From positions 310,001-374,000 of the forward strand of contig JAACJP010000007.1 of NCBI GenBank assembly GCA_013368375.1: DNA of 64,000 bases. The letters run 5' to 3'. The notes under the pieces are model-generated. The model searched no databases and had not been told where the DNA came from. It was given only the letters and a program-made list of their open reading frames with translations. Positions 23,018 to 35,134 of the stretch are shown here, piece by piece. A program made the position numbers and the translations under genes. This DNA comes from Tricholomella constricta (taxonomy: Eukaryota; Basidiomycota; Agaricomycetes; Agaricales; Lyophyllaceae). How positions within the stretch are numbered: position 1 is the stretch's first letter; each line of letters begins with the position of its first letter.

Positions 23018-25882
23018 ATGTCCTCGACGATAGTGGAGCCCAACACCACAGTCCGCTATCAAAACTTCGAAGGTCCCTCTTTCACACAAAGAAGACCTTC
23101 ACCCCCACCTTTCGAAACCTCCCCTGCCTCAACAGGACACATGATGCAAGGGACCTTCGGAACCAACAGGTCCAGGCTGGAACACAACATTTTCCAACCA
23201 GGCCAACACGAGGGGGACTTTTCCTCAGCCAGTCAGGACCCTCGACGACCCCTACCCCGGACCCCCTCAAACGTATTCAACCCGTCCTACCAACTCGCCA
23301 CCCCCAACTATCCCCCCTTACCACCATCCGCAACGGCCTCCGGACCTCCGCCTTCAAGTAACCAGACTCCTGGGTCATACTACGAAAGGTTGAGGCACCC
23401 GGAGATGTTCCAGAGGAGGGATAGGGCTCGGGAGGAGGGACAGGGACACTTCGCTCGTCAACAAAACCCCTTCCTACACGGTTCAGACCACGAAAGAATA
23501 CTCTACGAGCTCCGCATGACTCGGGAAGAGTTTTCACGACAAGCGCACGAGCTCCTAGTCGAAACCATGGGGATGGATCATCAACCCCGAACACCGGAAC
23601 AATGGGCCAACCTTGTGTTGTCGACCATACAACTGCACGAAGCCCATCGATTACCCCCACAACTGACGGTGTTGCTACAAATGGGGGGAAACGAAAGAAG
23701 GTTACGCGCCCTGGCTGGAGAAATCCAGACGTCCAACGAGGGAAGAAGATTCTCCGACCCCCAAAGCGCGGGACGTTCCTTCCACATGCCAATTCAGGAG
23801 CCCGTTCCCTCCAGAATCGAAACTAGATTTGAAGAACCTCCACGAGCGACAAGCACGGTCAATACGCAGACAGCTTCGGCTCTACTCAGGAGGATGAACC
23901 AAGGGAACGCACCCCCCAGCCAAGAAGGGTTCGAACCCACCGTCACACCAGGGACAGACCCTCGAAGAGCTCCGACGTTCGGGTTCTGGGGAGCCCACAA
24001 CTTACAAAGAATCCCCGAAGAGAAACCCCCTGTCGAAGGACCGTTTTCCAGGCCAAATTCGGGTTTTCAGGGCCCACAGAAGACCTTCGCAAACCAAGAA
24101 GGAGTACCTCCGAGGGAACCTGAGAACATTCCCCTACCTCCGTCGGAACGGGGAATCCCAACGCCACTGTCGTACGCCCACAGCTACGAACTACGCGAAG
24201 AAAACTCGGAAAGAAGAGAGGGAGCACCCCCTAGGGCACGAGAAGACTGGCGCCAAACACCACCTCATCTGGCAAATCAGAACAGGAGGTCACCGCAAGG
24301 CCCACGCCCAATCTCCCCAAGAGAACGACGTGGAATCGGAGCGGACCCCGGCCCCGGTCAAAACGTAAACATCCTCGACGGAAGGCAAGGGACCCAACAA
24401 CAATTCCCCCAGTTCGAACAATACAGAACTGGCTACAACCCCGGACCAGCCCCACCCATACCCGGGGGACGACCGAACCCCCAGTACAACGGACCACCTC
24501 CACAGCCCCAACCACCTCCGGGATCTTCGGGACCACCTACCCCGAGAGGAACTCAATGGGGAAACGGCCCCGGAGGACCAGGAGGGGGAGGAGGAGGTTA
24601 TTGGGGAAACGGCCCCGGAGGAACAGGAGGTCCTGGAGGAGGGGGAGGTCACGGAGGATACGGACCACCACAAGGACCAGGAGGCCCGGGAGGCCACGGA
24701 GGTCCCGGAGGGGGAGGAGGAGGCCACGGAGGAGGAGGAGGAGGAGGCCCACCCGGAAATCCGGGAGGAGGCCAATTCGCAAACCCTCAACGACCCCCAC
24801 CTCCACCGCAACAGCTCTTAGGCCCAAACCAAAACCTGACCCCGGAACAGTACCGACACCTCCTAAACCTGGAATCGAAAATCGACATCAGGAAACCGGA
24901 CCCCTTCACTGGAAAAGAACCGAGGAGATGGAAAACCTTCGTCACGGAATGCCTAGTAACGTTTCAAGCCAAGGCGATCACCTACGAACAGGATCACCTG
25001 AAGGTGTCATTCGTGAGCTCCTACTTAAAGGACGGAGCTATGGACTACTTTCGGCTGCAACTCACGTACAACCCCCAACACCCAATGTTCACGAATTGGG
25101 AAGGATTCGTACACGAATTAGGATCACGCTTCGGAATACCGAACTCGAGAGTGGAAGCCGAGAACAACATTTCACGACTGAAAATGAAGGAATGGGAAAA
25201 GTTCACAGCATTCATCATCAAGTTCGAACAAGAAGCGTACGAAACAGGCTGGAACTGGGTAGCACTACAGTTCACACTCCGGAAAGCGCTCCCCCAGCGA
25301 ATCCTTAACGTCCTGGCCATCGCACCAAGCCCCGAAACCTACGAAGGTTACCGAGATCTGGTCACCCAAACCGACCGGAGGTACTGGGAACATCGCATAG
25401 AAAATCCAGAGTCCTACAAACCCCTCTGGGCGAATAATGCGAACACCTCCAACACCTCCGCACGACCTCCGATGGGACCTTCGGCCGGACCCGCAAGCCG
25501 CTCGACGCCGCAAACGGCTCAAGGGAACAGGAACGCACGCTTGAACGCCGAAAGTCATGATCAGGACCCGGACTCAGGTAAGGAAGGTAAGGCGCAAGGC
25601 CAAGAAATCGCATGGGATAACGAAGAGGCCCTACAAGCCAACAACTTCGGGTTCAAGAAGTCAACACGCCCCTGGGTGAAGATCGACGAAGACGTAAAGC
25701 AACAACGAATTCGAGACAAGGCCTGCATCCTATGCGGTGATCTGGAACACTGGATGCGCGACTGCCCAACAGCAAACACCATGGGCAGAGCCACCTATCT
25801 CATCGGCGACGATATCTTCGAATTCCATCACAAGACAGAAGAGGGAAACGCGGGGGCGATTCAGGACTTGCCCGGGCTCTGA
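23018..25882 (+). CDS. gag: Gag polyprotein, full length (A2)
   Basis: 954 residues from ATG 23018, 29 nt after the LTR, to TGA 25880-25882. The N-terminal ~500 residues are Pro/Arg/Gln-rich, with a helical patch around residues 150-250. Residues about 508-588 are the Gly-rich tract, about 620-800 the retrotransposon gag domain (begins near KIDIRKPDPFTG), and 903-916 a single CCHC knuckle (25724-25765). It should form the virus-like particle and package RNA. One private change, FVSSY for FASSY in A1/A3, is a CpG to TpG transition. The ORF is intact though pol behind it is not, so this copy could supply Gag in trans. Confidence 0.88.
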   Translation: MSSTIVEPNTTVRYQNFEGPSFTQRRPSPPPFETSPASTGHMMQGTFGTNRSRLEHNIFQPGQHEGDFSSASQDPRRPLPRTPSNVFNPSYQLATPNYPPLPPSATASGPPPSSNQTPGSYYERLRHPEMFQRRDRAREEGQGHFARQQNPFLHGSDHERILYELRMTREEFSRQAHELLVETMGMDHQPRTPEQWANLVLSTIQLHEAHRLPPQLTVLLQMGGNERRLRALAGEIQTSNEGRRFSDPQSAGRSFHMPIQEPVPSRIETRFEEPPRATSTVNTQTASALLRRMNQGNAPPSQEGFEPTVTPGTDPRRAPTFGFWGAHNLQRIPEEKPPVEGPFSRPNSGFQGPQKTFANQEGVPPREPENIPLPPSERGIPTPLSYAHSYELREENSERREGAPPRAREDWRQTPPHLANQNRRSPQGPRPISPRERRGIGADPGPGQNVNILDGRQGTQQQFPQFEQYRTGYNPGPAPPIPGGRPNPQYNGPPPQPQPPPGSSGPPTPRGTQWGNGPGGPGGGGGGYWGNGPGGTGGPGGGGGHGGYGPPQGPGGPGGHGGPGGGGGGHGGGGGGGPPGNPGGGQFANPQRPPPPPQQLLGPNQNLTPEQYRHLLNLESKIDIRKPDPFTGKEPRRWKTFVTECLVTFQAKAITYEQDHLKVSFVSSYLKDGAMDYFRLQLTYNPQHPMFTNWEGFVHELGSRFGIPNSRVEAENNISRLKMKEWEKFTAFIIKFEQEAYETGWNWVALQFTLRKALPQRILNVLAIAPSPETYEGYRDLVTQTDRRYWEHRIENPESYKPLWANNANTSNTSARPPMGPSAGPASRSTPQTAQGNRNARLNAESHDQDPDSGKEGKAQGQEIAWDNEEALQANNFGFKKSTRPWVKIDEDVKQQRIRDKACILCGDLEHWMRDCPTANTMGRATYLIGDDIFEFHHKTEEGNAGAIQDLPGL

Positions 25883-25887
25883 ATCGC
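25843..25887 (+). promoter_or_regulatory. Predicted -1 ribosomal frameshift signal, gag to pol (A2)
   Basis: GGGAAAC 25843-25849 in frame as G GGA AAC, spacer 25850-25855, stem GCGATTCAG 25856-25864 / CTGAATCGC 25879-25887, loop 14 nt. The -1 frame is open from 25849 through the protease. Confidence 0.77.
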
Positions 25888-28800
25888 GAAGATCTAAAAC
25901 CGGACCTTGACACTAAACTACGCGCAATGGCATTATCGACAACGGACACCCGCACAGTAACTCTCTCCTCCCATTCATCACTGGCATTTCTAATACACCT
26001 AACGCCAAACGGAGGAGGAGAAGACCCCGAAAACACGCTCATCGACAGCGGAGCTACCGACAACTTCATGGACTCCGTCATGGCGACATCACGTGGGCTC
26101 CACCTTGAGGAGCTCAACCCCCCAATAAACCTCTGCCTATTCGACGGAGAACCCTCCGCATCAGGCAAAATCACACACTATACCACCAACGACGTCAAAT
26201 TCAGTGACGGCACCACTCAGAGGATAAGATTCCTCATAACGAAACTCCACGAGACAGCGACGATAGTACTGGGACTATCATGGCTGAAGGAGGTCAATCC
26301 CCGCATAAATTGGAAAGACCTCTGCATCACGCTACGACGGGAGTCAAACGGCAAAATCGAAGGATCACTACCGGACCTCCGAAGGAAAAAGGAAATCGCT
26401 CCAACAACAACAAGCACAGGAGCTCAACGCTTACCCTCGCGGTCAGCTCGCTCCTTCACGATCGAAGTACAGTTAGAAGGATCCTCAACGCGACTACGGG
26501 CACTTATCGATAGTGGAGCGGCGGGAAATTTCATAGCACAATCCTCGTGTACGAAACCGAAACCTCTCGCCAGCCCCATGACCCTACAACTGTTCGACGG
26601 AAACCCCAGCGGAGGTGGAGCCATTTCACACCATAGTCCCGAAACAATCAAACTTGAGAACGGACTAGAGTATAAGGTCGACCTCCTCATAACACAATTA
26701 CATCCAGCCACACCAGTAGTGCTTGGATTACCTTGGTTACGGGAAGCAAATCCGGACATCGACTGGCGGGAAATGTCCATGACCATGGAACAAGGGGCAG
26801 GACTAGCCGCGATACCGCTTTCCCAGAAGACGCAATGGGGAACCGTGACCCTTGAGGAGGAGGAAGACGTCGAAGCTCCAAAACCAGCCAACCCCCTTTC
26901 GGAGAAACAACCCCTCCTCAGGGACCTCCTGGACGACGACAACGATCAGAACGACACCCCCAGCGACAACACGAAGGAGGAAGACACCCGCCCAAACACC
27001 AACGAACCCCAAGAGGAAGTACCAACACCGACAACCGAGTCGCCAGAGGAGGTAACGGGACGGAAACGCACCCGAAAACCACCCCCACCGAACTACTTCC
27101 CTCCAAACGTTCCGAGGTCCAAATTCAAACCCCACCCCAAACGGAAATCCGCAACGTCCCCAACGACAGAAACACAGGAAGAAGAGGAAACCAACCCGGA
27201 AACGGAGGTCGAAGACGAAACCGGAGAGAGAGAAGAGGATGTCGAAACACAAAGCATCCGCCTGATCGGAGCGGCGCCATTCGCGAACCTCATCAGGGAC
27301 GGAGCCACAGCGTTCCAACTACACATCTCCCCCACCGAACAGGAAGAACACCTCCATACCAATAACACCTCCGACGACGAACCCAAGCAACCAAAGACAG
27401 AAAAGGAAATCTTTGAGGAAGTATAGACCGACTTCAAAAAGCAAAAGTATACTCGAAGATCGACCTCCGAGTGGGCTACAACAACGTCCGCATAGCTCCG
27501 GGACACGAATGGAAGACAGCCTTCCGCACTCGCTATGGACTTTTCGAATACCTGGTAATGCCCTTCGGCATGACAAACTCACCCGCGACGTTCCAACACT
27601 TCATGAACGACATCTTTCACGACATGAACGACGTGTTCGTAGTGATCTATCTCGACGACATTCTGGTTTTCTCGGAGACCTTAGAGGAACATCACGGACA
27701 CGTTCGGAAAGTCCTCGAGAGGCTCCGGAAACACAACCTTCATGCGAAACCGGAGAAATGTACGTTTCACACTACGGAGATCGAATATCTAGGCGTCATC
27801 GTATCCCCCGGCGGAGTAAAGATGGATCCAGGAAAAGTCGACGCGATCTGGAAGTGGCCTAGACCGACGAAGGTCAAAGAACTCCAATCCTTCCTAGGCT
27901 TTGCAAACTTCTATCGGCGGTTTATCGACAATTACTCGGGCATAACGAAGAGGTTAAATAAACTCACGCAAAAGGACACAATCTGTAAATGGGATTCCGA
28001 ATGCGAAGGAGTCTTCGAGCTATTGAAGAAAGCATTCTCCTCCGCACCCATCCTACGACACTTCGATCCTCAACTACCGGTGATACTAGAGTGCGATGCC
28101 TCCGACTTCGCCATAGTGGGGATCATCTCCCAATTTGACGAGACATCACAAGACTTACGTCCGGTCGCCTTCTACGCGAGAACTATGATAGACGCGGAGC
28201 TCAACTACGACATCTATGACAAGGAGCTCCTAGCAATCGTGGAAGCGTTTAAACAATGGAGGGCCTACCTTGAGGGATCTCCCCACCGCATTCAAGTGTA
28301 CTCCGACCACAACAACCTACAGTACTTCTCCACGACCAAACAACTCAGTCGCAGACAAGCACGATGGTCGGAATGCCTGGCGAACTTCGACTTCCAGATA
28401 AACTATCGACCCGGAAGACTGGGAGCGAAGCCAGATGCCCTTACGCGAAGAGCGGACGTGTATCCAAAGAAGGGTTTCGAGCAGGATCACAACTCCTTCA
28501 ACAACCGCATCATCATACCCCCCGAACGATTGAACGCGGCCCTAATACTGAACGAGGAGCTCCTACTAAACAATGTCTGGAACGCACCCCGAGACGATTT
28601 CTTCGAAAGGCATGCACCCAAACCCGGAGAAGAGACCTCCGCATTCTCCCTATCCGATGATCACAAACTACTCCTTCGCGACGGAAGAATCTATGTACCA
28701 GACCATTCCAGATTACGACTCGACATCCTACAGCAACACCACGATCACAAACTGCGCGGACATCCAGGGATCAGAAAGACCACACAACTCATCATGAGGA

Positions 28801-29996
28801 CTTATTTCTGGCCCGGATTACGGAAGGAGGTCACTCGATACGTCCGAAGCTGTCATACCTGTAAAAGAGCGAAGGTCCCACGCCATAGCCCATACGGATT
28901 ATTGAAACCACTCCAGATTGGGCGAAGGGCGTGGGCCTCCATATCCATGGACCACATCGTAGAATTACCGGAATCGGATGGGTACGACGCCATACTGGTC
29001 GTAGTATGCCGCCTCACCAAGCAAGGCATCTTCATACCCTGTCACACAACGGACACAGCAAAGGAACTTGCTCAGCTATTCTTGGAACATGTCTTCTCCA
29101 AGCACGGACTGCCCGATGACATCATCTCCGACAGAGGCACCCTCTTCGTCTCCCGTTTCTGGAGCTCGCTATGTAAAGCCCTGGACATCAAATCGAACCT
29201 TTCGACCGCGTATCACCCGGAGACCGACGGCCAGACGGAACGAGTAAATCAGACACTGGAACAATACCTTCGGATGTACGTGAACTATCTCCAGACCAAC
29301 TGGCGAACACAGCTCCCTCTGGCGGAATTCACGTATAACAATACGACCCATTCGACCACGGGAGTTTCCCCTTTCTTTGCGAACAAGGGTTATCACCCCC
29401 GCTTGACAATCTCTATAAAAGATATACCGGCGAAAGAAGCCCAGGAGGTAGCCGTAGACCTCCGGACCCTCCAGGACTACCTCCGCAAAGAAATAGAGAT
29501 CGCAAACGAAGCCTACAAACGATTCGCGGACAAGAAGCGGGACCCTACACCAGACTGGGCTGTAGGAACGGAGGTATGGCTCGACTGCGGGAACATATGC
29601 CCCTCCAAAAAGCTAGACCACCGGAGACTGGGCCCCTTCAAAATCCTGCAGAAGATTTCCAGCCATGCGTATCGACTGGAACTACCTCCGACACTGAAAG
29701 GGATTCACAACGTATTCCACGTCAAGTTACTCGAGAAGCACGAACACGAGAATTTCCCTGGACGATCAAAACCACCTCCGCAGACGATCAAAGTCGAGGG
29801 CGAAGAACACTACGAAGTGGGACAAATCCTAGATTCCCGAACATGAGGGAAACACGTCCTCTACTTGGTATGATGGGAAGGGTACGGCCCCGAAGATGAT
29901 ACCTGGGAACCAGCGGAGAATATGGAGGGAGCAAAAGACATGGCCCTCGAATTCCACCGACTTTTCCCAAGAAAGCCACGGGACCCCACGATTTAA
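25849..29996 (+). pseudogene. pol: Pol, RT-deleted (A2)
   Basis: PR-PR part open to 27426 (first in-frame ATG 25927). A 343-bp deletion relative to A1 (A1 5956-6298) joins the linker to mid-RT at about 27422, removing the segment with the conserved VDYRGLN block and shifting the frame into an immediate TAG. The rest of RT (YLDD 27648-27659), RNase H and integrase is open 27471-29846. The integrase SDRG Asp is intact, unlike A1. TGA at 29844-29846 and a second TGA at 29871-29873 interrupt the chromodomain, whose frame ends at TAA 29994-29996. VDAIWKW for VDAIRKW is another CpG change. Full replication by this copy alone is not expected. Confidence 0.87.
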
Positions 29997-30200
29997 AACG
30001 ACTCGACGAACACTCATGCACATCACGAAAAATTATGCAAATCCATTTCAAGAAGACAAACTGTGTTATATGTATTCGTACCTCCTGGACAACAACATTA
30101 CGAAAGAGAAACGATACCAAGAAAAAAATAAACGAACTTCAGGTGTAAATATTTGGCAAAAGGAAATGAAGGAAGTCCAAGACACCGCGAAAAAGACTGT

Positions 30201-32197
30201 CTACTCGATGCGACGACGCTTGGAGGGACCTGCACTGGCAGAGGAACCGTCCTCGCGCCCAACCCCCACCTCCCCAACCACCCCTACCTCCAGAGGAAGC
30301 ATCGACGCGATGTCCTGCTCGTCGTTGGCGATCAATTGAGACTGAGACACAAACCCCGCAAGGGCGTCTTCACGAGTGAGAAATGGACGATGAAGAGCAA
30401 GGAAATGCTCGAAGGCGGGAAAAGGGGACTCGGGATCGACGGGAGGGCGAAAAAGCTCGCGGAGAGAATGCTGCTCAAGAATCTGATGAGCGGCGTCGAC
30501 GATACCCCGGACCGGCGACGCCTCCATCTCGACGAGGGCGCGACGCAGAGCGCCATCCGCAACAAACATATCGGATGCGAAAGCAACACGCGCAAGCTCA
30601 AGGGCTACAACAAATTCCGGAGGTGAAAAAAGAGAACGAAAGAAGACAAAAGAAAGACTCACCATCGGTGCGAACGCGAAGGTCCAAGGCATGACCACGC
30701 CAATAGTCCCGAACCTCCTGGAGATGGACGACGTGCCCCTTCAGACCCGCAACCTCATCCTCAAGACCCGCAACCTCCATCCGCAGATCCTCGACCTCGG
30801 CGTCACGATCGACGTCGACGACCTCCACGGCACTCGATGCCTGCGCCTGCAGATGAAGGAAACGTTCACGCTCGTCGGCGAGTTCGGCTAGGACTCCACG
30901 AAAACGACCCTTGTTGCGTTCGCCCTCGGCCTGGAGACGCTCTACCTGGAGGGACAAAGCCTGCGCACGCGCGACCTCCTGGTCATAGAGGCGCCGAAGA
31001 CGGAGGTGCTCCTCAGGCGAAGGAGCAAGAGGGGCAGGAGCAGCGGGGGGGGACGACATCAACATAGCAGGAGGGGAAGCCTGGTGCAGAACCGGTGAGG
31101 GAGAGACCGATTCAGACGAACTCTTTAAAAAGAGAGGCTCCGAGGGCCCGACGATGGGAGAATCCGGAGAAGCGGCACGCATGGCGGCCCCAAGACGACG
31201 AACAGGGAAAGGGGAAACCGAGCTATCGGAGGGGGGAGGAGAATAACCAGGCATAGGCGAAGGGCGCGCCTCCGGAACAGACAAGCGCGCACCCCCACGA
31301 CCGACAGGCACAGACCTTCGTCCCTGACCTCGCGTACCACGGAAAATAGCACGAGGAGGGGGAGCAGGAGGAAGTGAAACGGCACCAGTCCCTACAACGG
31401 ACGAAGAGGCGGCGGGAAGAGGAGGCGGGATTGGCAAACGCAGGGCGCGACGGATGCTGGTAAAAGACATCGCAACGCCAGGGCGGGAGAAAGTAAAACC
31501 CTCGGCGCGAGAGCGAAGCCACTCCAACGGAATTCCCAACTGCCTAGCTGCCACCTCTAGGCCATGGTCCAACGAAAGCGAGCACAGGGAATGCGCTGCA
31601 CAACACTCAACACAGGGCAGGGTCCCGCGAAGACAAACCTCCTGAAATCGACAAGACAGCCGATGCGTCCGACACCGATCACACTAACGAAGACCCCAAA
31701 AAGGAATCAGCTGAAACGCTGGACTCGATTGCAGAAGAAGGGCGACATACCGGCTCATGCGCCTCACACCACGCCAAGGAGGGAGGAACCCGCACAGCGG
31801 TACGCAACACCTCCGCCAAAATTGCATCAGTGAAGAGGGGCCCCCACGACAACGAAGTCGCCGCCGGACGCGACACAGGGTCACTAGCAAACTCGAAATC
31901 GGCCTCAGGAGTGGTGGAACGAGGGCGACGGATCTGTTGGGATCGAATGGGCAGGCAGATGATCAGACGAGGGACAGGAGGTGGGAGAGGAACGGGGGAC
32001 GACTCGGGGACCGCCCCGTCACTCCCATCGAGAAGGGTGGCAATCCCAGGGAGAGAGGGCGCCGGGGAAACGGGTTGAGGCGCGTCTAAGGACGCGACGC
32101 GCGACCGATCTTCGTCGATCAAAGGCGCCACGTCCGGATCTCGCAAAGCGGGGGCATTAGGAGGAGGAGACGCGACACGGGGCATAGGAGGCGACAT
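30201..32197 (-). CDS. Antisense Zn2Cys6/coiled-coil protein, intact (A2)
   Basis: Same 623-residue protein as at 9078-11074, shifted by 21,123 bp. Exons 32197-31751, 31683-30663, 30604-30201; introns 31750-31684 (67 nt) and 30662-30605 (58 nt). The two copies look identical in protein sequence; I noticed one silent base change in exon 1 (31908 region, CTCAGG for CTCGGG). Zn2Cys6-type cluster at residues 150-183, coiled coil about 372-488, C-terminal KRRR. Because A2 inherited its 3' half from A1 by recombination, this is a copy of the A1 gene and not independent evidence of conservation. Confidence 0.78.
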
Positions 32198-32301
32198 GAG
32201 GTCGACAGAATGGAAACAGAAGAAGAAAAACGACCAAGTTTTTCTCCTTTTCGATCTCCGAGATCCTCAAAACACCCACAAGGACCCACAACCGAGGCCC
32301 T

Positions 32302-32318
32302 CACGTGCCCCTCACGTG
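32302..32318. promoter_or_regulatory. Paired CACGTG motifs upstream of the antisense gene (A2)
   Basis: CACGTG at 32302-32307 and 32313-32318, about 105 bp upstream of the antisense ATG at 32197. Confidence 0.4.
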
Positions 32319-32403
32319 ACCGCGCGCGCGCATCAAAAAGGAAAAACAAATGCCACACTCCCCGTATCCAAACATTTTTCCGCATCTCAGTGGCTCGACG
32401 CTT

Positions 32404-32413
32404 GAGGAGGGGG
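32404..32413 (+). other. Polypurine tract of A2
   Basis: GAGGAGGGGG then TAA, directly 5' of LTR4. Confidence 0.75.
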
Positions 32414-32416
32414 TAA

Positions 32417-32775
32417 TGTCACGAACGTCCCTAACGACCACCCCTAAAGTCACACCCACTACGCTTTCCCACGCACGTCCGCCGTACATATATGACACCA
32501 CTTTCTTTTCGGACACCTTACCTCGATATTACCATTTGTTAAGACCAGTTCCTGTTCTCGTTCTCGTTTCTATCTCTCTTTCTCAAATATACTTGGCTTC
32601 ACACCTGTATCACCTGAGCTCGTTCGATCGAATTAGCTCCGGTGAACTCCTTCGTCAACGCTCACGACCTCCGAATATCCTTTCGAAGGCCGTTTTCCTT
32701 GACGAACGTCAGGCCTGTCCGCTTCGGTGGTTCCAGAGTACATCTGTAACCGACGTGCTACGCAGAGTCCTAACA
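32417..32775 (+). repeat. LTR4 (359 bp): 3' LTR of A2
   Basis: Same sequence type as LTR2, 21,123 bp downstream, and followed by the same truncated B zinc-knuckle segment. CCGCTTCGG at 32719-32727. It differs in length and sequence from LTR3 at the other end of A2. Confidence 0.88.
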
Positions 32776-35134
32776 GCGCCACCCAATAGACAGTTGGAAC
32801 ACCCCCAACTGCATTCATCTCCGACACCGAATCCGTCACCAGCGGCAGATGTCATCTGCTACAAATGCGGAAAGAAAGGCCATTACTCGAGAGAATGTAA
32901 ACAGAAACCGTACCCCGTGCGTGCTCAGATACGAGCAGCTCGGACTGCAGTTGATGAAGAGGACGATGATTCGGACATGGATCAGGAGGTTGAGGCTGAT
33001 GACGAGAGTGGACATACCTCTGCTAATGAAGCGGATAATCCACCTGAGTCGTCGGTAGACAGCGACAGCGATGAACTCATTGAGGTCGATGTCTATGATA
33101 ATGACTACTACTCCCGAGACAGCGAGACTGAAGTCCTGAGGGCGATAACGGAATTACCGTTGGATGAAACTCGCCAGGTAAAGATGCGCAAAGTACATCT
33201 TCGCGCATCGAAAGTAGCTAAGGCTCGCCCAGTGCATAAGCGCGACGACAAGGAGTGTCTGGCCACATATGTCAATGTAGGCGGACACGACGCATGGACA
33301 CTATGGGACTCGGGTAGTACAACTACGGGCGTAACCCCGGCATTCTCCCAGGTAGCGGGACTGCGCGTGTATCCGTTGGAAGCACCGATAACGCTGCAAT
33401 TGGGAACGATTGGAAGTTGCTCGACAGTGAACTTTGGGTCTGATGCGTTAGTTAAAACACGCGGATCTGAAGAAATGCTGTATGTCGATATAGCAAACTT
33501 TGACCGATATGATATGATTATTGGTACACCGTTTATGCGGAAGCATGGAGTTATACTTGATTTCGCGACGAATACAGTTGTGGTCAACGGTGTATCAACC
33601 GAAGCCACGAAGGTAGACCTCCGGGATACTGATGGACGGCTGTGCCGCTATCGTACCACGGATAAACCCCGGGATTGACTCCCACGAGTCACAGTAGAAG
33701 ACGTTCCGGAGGAAGAGGTGCACAAAATGCATAGTCTTCCGTCGGACGCGCCATGTCTACTGATGAGCGAGGAAGAGTATATAGATACTCTTCAGGGGGA
33801 GAAAGGGTCAACCGAGTATGAAAAGAAAGACAAAACACACAAAATGCAGCACAAAGAACCCAAATCTTCGCAAATCGATAATTTGGATAGCACTGAGGAG
33901 AAGGTAAAATTACCGGAACCACAAGTGTCGCCACAAGTGGCGCAGGAGAAACCCAAGTGAACATTTTGGGATCGACCTGTACCACATCCGCACGTCGATT
34001 GGGCGTACGATCCTCGAATGCCATTTGAATGGAACGAGGTAATTGTGTCCATGCATGCATATACGCGAGTCCAAGCGCCTCAAGGCGAGATATATCGCGA
34101 TGCGCGCCCAGACGAGATATCCGAACCGTCAGTATACGTCGGGACAATAGCTGGTAGTACTACAGGAAGTACGCCACAGTCACGGCAAGTACGACTGGAA
34201 GTACCAGATGAGACGGAAGAACGGATACAAGCCCTCCGCAATAGGTATGAGAAACCAACCGCGGAAGGGAAGCGACGAAAGAATGGGAATATAAAAATCA
34301 AGAGTAAACTCACTACTGAAGATTATCCCCGCCTACGTCAGCAATGGCATGATGAATTCCAAGATATGGTGAACGGAACTCCTAACACGTTACCACCGTG
34401 GAGGGAAGTTAACCATGAGATTCATTTAATCGATGAGAATGCACGGTATCACTATCACTTACCGCGGTGCCCAAATTCGCTGAGAGAAGAATTCCACGCG
34501 AAGATAAACCGCTATGTGGATGCTAAGTGGTGGGAGCCACGGTCCGTCAGCCAAGCAGCCCCACTACTGTGCATACCGAAGAAAGATGGTTCGCTACGAA
34601 CTGCACTAGATGCACGTCAACGAAACGATAACACCGTGAAAGACATGACACCACTACCCGATCAAGAAATTATTCGGGAAGATGTGGCACGGGCAAAGAT
34701 TAGATCAAAAATTGATCTAACCGACGCCTATGAGCAAGTGCGTATACGACCAGAGGATGTACATAAAACGGCCTTTGCAACTATCGCCGGCACCTATGTC
34801 AGCAATATAATGCAGATAGGTGACTGCAACGCACCTGCCACATTCCAGAGACTTATGACATCAACCTTTCGCGATTTGATTGGTCGATTCATGCACGTCT
34901 ACCTGGATGATGTCTTTATCTTTTCAGAATCGATAGAAGAGCATGAGAAACACCTACAAATAGTATTCGAGAGACTCAGAGCTGCTTCTTTGTATCTGAA
35001 ATGGAAGAAATGCGAATTATACGCTGAACGCGTTGATTGCCTTGGACACATTATCGACGATCGCGGTATACACCCTGATGTCGATAAACTAAGCCGCATA
35101 CGCGAATGGCGAACACCGCGATCATATAATGATA
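32776..35134 (+). pseudogene. pol: B2 gag (3' end)-PR-RT, with two in-frame stops
   Basis: Copy of the B1 segment at +21,123 bp: CCHC knuckle (32857-32898), protease WDSGS, RT with VYLDD (YLDD 34900-34911), and TGA at 33676-33678 and 33958-33960. Differences from B1 are few; one is GAG for GAT giving EPRSVS for DPRSVS near 34535. It is interrupted by D2 after the target copy AATGATA (35128-35134). It cannot encode active enzymes as it stands. Confidence 0.85.

Larger units (their letters stand above)
22644..32775 (+). mobile_element. Element A2: chimeric family A chromovirus
   Basis: LTR3 (345-bp type, as in A3) at the 5' end and LTR4 (359-bp type, as in A1) at the 3' end. From LTR3 to at least 27985 it tracks A3 (full-length gag, 343-bp RT deletion, TGT at 27985). 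From about 29263 it tracks A1 (sequence after integrase, antisense gene, LTR). It is therefore best read as the product of unequal crossing-over between A1 and A3, not as a third insertion. There is no duplicated target flanking it: GTTTG on the left, GCGCC on the right. Confidence 0.82.

Noticed and set aside
22989..23020. tRNA-type primer-binding site
   Set aside because: No TGG start or recognisable tRNA 3'-end complement; the perfect match to the LTR's own sequence is a better explanation.
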